From Helicostylum pulchrum (taxonomy: Eukaryota > Mucoromycota > Mucoromycetes > Mucorales > Mucoraceae), in assembly GCA_025677825.1 (NCBI GenBank), contig JAIXMO010000015.1, forward strand, positions 434,001 through 498,000: DNA of 64,000 bases, read 5' to 3'. The position numbers and the translations under genes were made by a program. The notes under the pieces are model-generated. The model had not been told where the DNA came from and made no database searches. It saw only the letters and a program-made list of their open reading frames with translations. Shown here piece by piece: positions 58,313 to 64,000 of this stretch. Numbering within the stretch: position 1 is the stretch's first letter; every line of letters begins with the position of its first letter.

Positions 58313-59697
58313 ATGGGAAAAGACGCATCTAAATCCAAGGGAGGCCGTTCTCAACGTCACGATCCTTTGCATATTCAATTAGCTGAAATGCCCGAAACCA
58401 CTACTGTCAAAAAGGCACCCCGTCAAAAGTTTGTTGATCGTAACAATAGAGCCGAAGAAACTGGTGAGGTAAAAATAAACGCTTAGTTATACGCCCTCCC
58501 TCTCGAGAGGATCCAACATATATACTCATTTCTTTTTTAAAAAAATTATAGGAGTACTTGGATGCCAAGTTGTCAAAGAAAATTTTAAAGATCGCCAGAG
58601 AACAACAAGAGCAAATTGAAAAGGCTGAAGAAGACGAAGAGGAAAGAGATACTACTAAAAAGAGCTTTCCTTTAGGATTTGAAATCGATGAAGAGGAAAT
58701 TGAAGAAATTGATCAAGATGCTGATTATGAGGAACTCGAAATTGATGCCGCCGATGCCGATATTTTAGACAAGTTCTTACCTTCAGCACCTAGAGAAAAG
58801 AAGACTTTAGCTGATTTAATTATGGAAAAGATTAATGAAAAGAACGCAGCTGAAGGACGTAATGCTATTGAGAAAGAAGATGAATTATCACCTTCTATGA
58901 ACCCCAAGGTTGTTGAAGTATACTCAAAGGTTGGACAATTATTAAGTCGTTATAAGTCTGGTAAATTACCCAAGGCTTTCAAGATTATTCCTTCTTTGGG
59001 TAATTGGGAAGAAATTTTATATCTCACAGGACCCGAGACCTGGACACCTCATGCTACTTATGAAGCCACCCGTATGTTTGTGTCCAACTTGAAGGCAAGA
59101 CAAGTTCAAAGATTCTTCTCTCTTGTACTTTTGGATCGTGTTCGTGATGATATTGCAGATAACAAGAAATTAAGTTATCATCTTTACCTTGCATTAAAGA
59201 AAGCTCTTTATAAGCCTGCTGCTTTCTTTAAGGGTATCCTTTTCCCATTATGTGAATCTGGTAACTGTACATTAAAAGAAGCTGCTATTCTCGGTAGTGT
59301 CCTTACAAAGGTATCTATTCCTGTTCTTCACTCTTCTGCTGCCATCTTACGTTTAGCTGAAATGGAATATACTGGTCCCAATTCTCTCTTCATTCGTATC
59401 TTACTTGATAAAAAATATGCCTTGCCTTTCAAGGTTGTTGATGCTCTTGTCATGCATTTCGCTCGTTTCATGAATGATCCCCGTGAAATGCCTGTTCTCT
59501 GGCATCAATCCATGTTGGTCTTTGTTCAACGTTATAAACAAGATTTGATTGGTGAACAAAAGGATATTTTATTAGAAGTAATGAAGAAGAAGTATCATAA
59601 TGGTATTACTCCTGAAGTTCGTCGTGAAATCGTTCATGCTGAAGCTAGAGATGAAATTTTACTTGAAAAAGATGATGATATTATGATGATGGATTAA
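58313..59697 (+). CDS. ENP1: Bystin / Enp1, 40S ribosome assembly factor
   Basis: Two exons, 58313-58468 and 58552-59697, give 433 residues. The basic N-terminus MGKDASKSKGGRSQRHDPL is followed by an acidic region (EIDEEEIEEIDQDADYEELE). The conserved bystin core reads LSRYKSGKLPKAFKIIPSLG, NWEEILYLTGPETWTPHATY, ATRMFVSNLKARQVQRFFSL and VDALVMHFARFMNDPREMPV, ending MMMD. Enp1 is needed for pre-18S rRNA processing and export of the small subunit. The start at 58313 is preferred over upstream frames because it matches the family N-terminus. Confidence 0.95.
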
Positions 59698-59907
59698 AAA
59701 AAACGTGTATACTGTATTTATTATTAACACGGAAATCCCTTTTTTTTCCTCTTTTTTTTTCTAAAATATATGCTTCACTTTTGTCATTACCCTTTTTTCT
59801 CTCTTTTTTTTTAAAAACAAAATAATTCAAATAAATAAAATTAAATAGACAATTCAAGGTTTTTTTTTTTTTTTTTTTTTTGTATTAGAATAAAGATGTG
59901 TATATAC
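59698..59907. other. Convergent 3' region of ENP1 and the WNK kinase
   Basis: 210 bp with several T runs (including a 23-base run ending at 59881) that separate two convergent stop codons. Probably shared polyadenylation sequence. Confidence 0.4.
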
Positions 59908-62033
59908 TTAAGCTAAAGAAGATGGTTGTGGTGGAGATGATTGAGCTAAAGGTGGAGGAGGAGATGCAGGATAAGTTTGTTGTTGTAATTGAACTGCAGC
60001 CAATTTCTTTCCTTTCAGCATATTTTTTAATGCTCTCAAGGCAAATACAGTTAAACCAATACCTGCCCAATCTTCGTCATGTAAATCACGCAAGTCACCT
60101 ACAGTCATAATATCTTGATTTTGTAACTTTCTAGCCCATTCATGAGCCTTATCTGTACCACGATGCGACGCTAAAGCACAATCTGTGACAAATACGCTGA
60201 TATCAGTATCATCTGAATATTCTAAAATGTTTGTATTAGTCACAATATACATGTGTATAAAAAAAAAAGTCATGCTGTTAATTTTTTTTTTACCATCTAA
60301 TATATGAGATACTAATTTTTCTCGTTCTTCAGGAGTATTTAAACCATGAGGAGTAGGACTTGCAGTATTACTACTATGAACAGATAACGAAGCCAAAGCT
60401 TCATTTAGCAGAGGTCTCTTTATTAAATCTTCCTCAGTCAAAGGAGATTTAAGTTCTTCTAATTCTCTTAAATTTCTAACAGCATCTCTATATCTTGTTT
60501 CAGCAGCACGAGCTCTACTTTCAAAAGAATCACACTTTTGTTCAATTTCCAACACACGATCAGTAGCCTGATTTAATTCCTCACGCGTACGATCTAATTC
60601 GTTTCTAATATCGCTTTCTCTTCTCCAAACCGACCTACGTACTTGCTCAGCTTGTTCTGATTCAGTTGGCTTATCAATATCACGCAAGATACGATTAATT
60701 TCTTTTGTGATATGATGTTGATATCTCTCTGGTAATACTTGTTCTTCAATCATCTCTCTTACTACTTCCTCGGCTGTATCGGTTTCAACATTAAAATCAA
60801 ACTTGACTGATAGCTTATCCATGCCTTTAAACACTACTTGTAAAGTCAAATGAACATTATCGGGGTCAGCTGCTAATAATACAACATCGGGTTCAACTGC
60901 CAAAAATGAATGTTCTAGTATCTCCTGTGCTGACATTCGTTCGTCTTCGTTACTAAGACAGTTTTCAATCACACCTAGTACTTCAGGGTTTTGTACTTTT
61001 AACAGGCAAGCAGGTTTAACACCCTATATAAACATGCGCATATATTCATCGACATAAATAAAAAAAAAAATAACAATACAAAGGATATAAAACTTACGGC
61101 AGACACTTTTTTATAAATCTGAGCAGCATTTTTACATTCGCCATAAGGATATTCACCCGTAGCCATTTCCAAAAGACACATACCAAAAGCATAAATATCG
61201 ACTTTTTCGTTGTAACCTTGTTCCTCATACATTTCTGGCGCCATAAACTCTGGAGTACCAATAACGGTATATTTCTTACCTAATTTCATTTCAGCAGTTC
61301 CCATATCACCGATCTTGACTTCACCGTGAGCACCGTTAATAAAGATATTATCACACTTGATGTCACGATGAATAATGGGAGGATTGTGTCCATGTAAATA
61401 AGCTAAACCTTTCAAGATTTGACGAGACCAACGTTTTATAATTTTGAGATTAGGTAAAGGAGCTAACTTTCGTATATATTCACGCAAAGTACCAGATGTC
61501 ATTAATTCAGTAACAAATACAAACTCGTTTTCTCCATACCAAGCATCATGAAAGGCAATAATATTGGGATGACGAACCGATTTTAAAATTTGAATTTCAT
61601 GTTCCAAGTCTTTATTGTTGGGTGATTGCATAGCTTGCATCGTATTCCAGGCAACTTCATATCCTTCTTCACGATCGATAGCCTTGTAAACTACTTTATA
61701 AGCACCTTTACCTAGTAAAGTATTCAACTTGACATAACGTTCGTTTGGGGAGACTTCGACTACTTTTTCAGAGTCATGAGAAACAGACTCATCATTTATT
61801 TCATTAGGAGTAGGTATATTATAGTTATCCATTCTATGTTGAAAAGAGGTGCGAGTTGGATAATTTGTATAATGGTTCTGTTGTTCTTCTAATGTTGAGG
61901 GTATATTATTATCGTTACTATTGTAAGTTTGTGAAAGCGGTGCATAATAATTAGTGTAATTTAATTCAGAAGATTGTTCCTCATACGTTGAGTTATCAGA
62001 ACTAAAACTAACATGTTGGTTATCTGAAGACAT
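59908..62033 (-). CDS. WNK-type protein kinase with C-terminal SAM-like domain
   Basis: Three exons, 62033-61098, 61023-60294 and 60221-59908, encode 659 residues. The kinase domain has the WNK hallmark: the glycine loop [13 protein letters not shown] carries the catalytic lysine, while the usual beta-3 lysine is absent in [18 protein letters not shown], then GDMGTAEMK (DMG instead of DFG/DLG), and [20 protein letters not shown] follow. After the kinase comes an OSR1-C/PF2-like region ([20 protein letters not shown]). A coiled-coil follows ([20 protein letters not shown]). The tail [23 protein letters not shown] looks like a SAM domain. WNKs sense osmotic state and chloride in animals; the fungal role is open. 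Confidence 0.9.
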
Positions 62034-62596
62034 TTACTATTATTTACTATTTTTTTTTACTGTTAAAAAAAGTGTAAAAAAAAATACACCCAAAAAAAAA
62101 AGAAAAAAAGGAATGTTTTCTGGTCTGTGTGTCATAAAACCCAATCAGTCTTTTAAAAGTACAATTTTTTCTTTTTTTTCGGACGATTTCTTCATTGGAC
62201 GAAATCATTTTTATTTTCAGACTTACTTTAATAATTGAGTCAGGAAATGCATGAGTATTTATACTTGGCCTGCGATTAGGACTAATGCGTATATTTATCA
62301 TGTTATTTATTACTTTATTGATTAAATTGAACTTGAGTATTTATATGTTTTCATAAGTATAATTCTGTGATGATAAGAACGTAACGGTACGGCATAATCT
62401 GCTGATCAAGTTACTGTACATAATAGTCGTCAGTGACAACATAGTAATTAATGCACATTGTTTAACAGCCAACTACAAAAAGTATTGCCTTGTAAAAGAA
62501 AAAGGTTTTCTTATGAGCAAAACGAAAATTTATTTTAATAAAGCGTATGATACAAAATGAAATCCAACGTAGCTTGGAGGTTTTCTTTTATAGTTT
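62034..62596. other. Intergenic region
   Basis: 563 bp between the WNK start and the CHMP7 stop. AT-rich; an 84-codon minus ORF at 62047-62301 is rejected for lack of features. Confidence 0.45.
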
Positions 62597-64000
62597 TCAT
62601 GCCAATTCTCTTTTTCGAGTATTATTCTTTACGAATTTTTGAGCAGGGCGATCTAAAGTAGATAGAACGTTCTGCAATCTTGAAAGTTCGGATTCGGTAT
62701 TAATTGGTTTTGTTAAGCTAACTTGATTTTGTTCAAGTTCATTTAATTCTTGCTCCAATTCTTGTTCATCTACAGCAGGTAAATAAGCATCCGTGACTTG
62801 TTGATTTGCTACTGTCATTGCTTCTTCTACTTGTTTTTGATCTTTTAAACCATCTTCTACTTTTTCTATTGTTTCATCAATTGAACTCAAGTTTTTGTCG
62901 TTTAATAAAACTCGTAATGCATCTGCTCCCATATTAAATGCCTGTACAACCTTATCATATCATAATAACGTTAATATCTTTTTTTTTTTTTTTTTTGGTT
63001 ACAATATATATATATACGTACTTGTAAATCATTTTGTGATGCTTCGATTTTTAATAGGATAGTCTCCATAGTCTCTAATGTCTTTAATCGACTTTCTAAA
63101 ATACCGTCTATTTTTTTCTTTTTCTTTAGCATATAAGCGGCCTGTGGTTTACGACCATTCTTGAAATGTTGCCTCGCTAATAACAAGAATCTACAGTTGG
63201 TGATGATGACGTTATAAGTAAATAACAATAATAATAAAAAGGAATGACTTACTCTTCTGATTTCACTTGTAACTCATCCACCTGTCTATGTAACATGGTA
63301 CAAGCTATTTTCAAATTAATCAATGCCTTATCATTACTTGTTATTTTTGCCTTCACACGTTCTACTTCATTTCTATCAGCAAATTTAATCACGGTAGAAC
63401 TTGAACCGAGCGTATTTGCTGTTTCTGCTAAATCCACTCCGTAATGATGATGTAAATATCGTAGTATCATCCAAATATCTAAATCACTTAATTGAATAAT
63501 GGTTTCTTGAAAACATGGTATGGTGTCATAACTTTGTTTAAACTCGCTAAATGTAAATAAATTATCAAGTGAACTACAAAGTGGCTTTTTGTAATGTTGT
63601 TGGATAATAATTTTGGCATACTCTGCAATGGTAGGTAATACAATATAGAGATGAGAAGCTGTTTGAGGTATAAGCCATTGAAGGGGTTTGTTATAAATCC
63701 ATCGAAACCAATCCAATGTATGAAGTGATAAAGGGTATTTCTTTTCAAATTCTTGCTGTGTTAATAAATCGTGCGTCTTTTCAACCATATGCACCTAAGC
63801 ACATTTTTAAGCCCTCACAAATATATAACGTAAATGTATTTTTATCGGCACCTACCATCACATGATTCAAGCAAAGCGGCGTACCTTTGCTAGGTCGATA
63901 AAATAATTCAGATATTTCATTTCTATCGATAAAACAACTATACTCTTTTGTTGTTAAATAACCGTGTAAATTACAACTGAGTATAACTGCGCGCCAATAG
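62597..64000 (-). CDS. CHM7: CHMP7/Chm7, ESCRT-III protein (5' end outside window)
   Basis: The minus-strand gene runs off the window end. The most upstream visible exon (about 64000-63860) reads ILSCNLHGYLTTKEYSCFID then RNEISELFYRPSKGTPLCLN. It splices via gtaggt to VHMVEKTHDLLTQQEFEKKY, LHTLDWFRWIYNKPLQWLIP and DLDIWMILRYLHHHYGVDLA, the winged-helix part. The Snf7-type helices follow (FADRNEVERVKAKITSNDKA, FKNGRKPQAAYMLKKKKKID, NMGADALRVLLNDKNLSSID) and the C-terminus ends NTRKRELA. CHMP7 recruits ESCRT-III to the nuclear envelope. Its partner ATPase VPS4 is also in this window. The start codon is not visible. Confidence 0.87.

Overview
The window looks like chromosomal DNA of an early-diverging fungus, most likely Mucoromycota (Mucorales-like). 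This is an inference. It rests on short GT-AG introns in nearly every gene, very AT-rich spacers full of A/T runs, and an opisthokont gene set that many Dikarya lack in part (a WNK kinase, CLPTM1, an HSPA12-type Hsp70). Long degenerate Tc1- and MULE-like transposon relics point the same way. I saw no tRNA, rRNA or CRISPR.

Layout. 1-1268 is the right part of an inverted-repeat transposon cut by the window edge. 1.6-9.4 kb is housekeeping: MAD2 (spindle checkpoint), VPS4 (ESCRT ATPase), CLPTM1, SmG and Mediator subunit 8. 9.4-18.7 kb is mixed: a broken Tc1-like transposase, an orphan protein, an F-box/WD40 protein, a complete 1.5 kb miniature transposon and a headless LRR-type protein. 18.97-26.66 kb (copy A) and 37.17-44.87 kb (copy B) are two inverted, circularly permuted copies of one 7.7 kb segment. 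Each carries an NT-C2-domain gene and a 1220-residue Hsp70-like gene. The 10.5 kb between them holds degenerate C2H2 zinc-finger genes, a PAK/Ste20 kinase, ribosomal protein L3, a Cbp3-type complex III chaperone and a Nem1/Dullard phosphatase. 45-49.7 kb is transposon debris plus two small putative secreted-protein genes. 49.8-64 kb carries an MFS transporter, an SH3 protein, another decayed zinc-finger gene, GMP synthase, bystin, a WNK kinase with a SAM-like tail and the 3' part of CHMP7.

Main discovery. The two 7.7 kb copies are in inverted orientation and also circularly permuted: order X-Y at A, Y-X at B. Breakpoints resolve to 3-5 bases. At A the segment sits between two TAC triplets inside an older repeat whose unoccupied form can be read at 790-820. 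At B the segment lies between two TAAAA pentamers, and the right breakpoint falls inside a transposon that is whole at B but cut at A. The simplest reading is that B is the source, that a circular DNA formed across the TAAAA repeats, and that this circle was opened elsewhere and inserted at A. Both copies keep intact reading frames. The last large exon of the Hsp70-like gene differs at 17 sites (14 replacement, 3 silent), while the preceding exon is nearly identical.

A second theme is a transposon family with TA-flanked termini beginning CAGTAGCGGCTCTATTTA. At least eight ends occur here. The family surrounds and underlies the duplicated segment.
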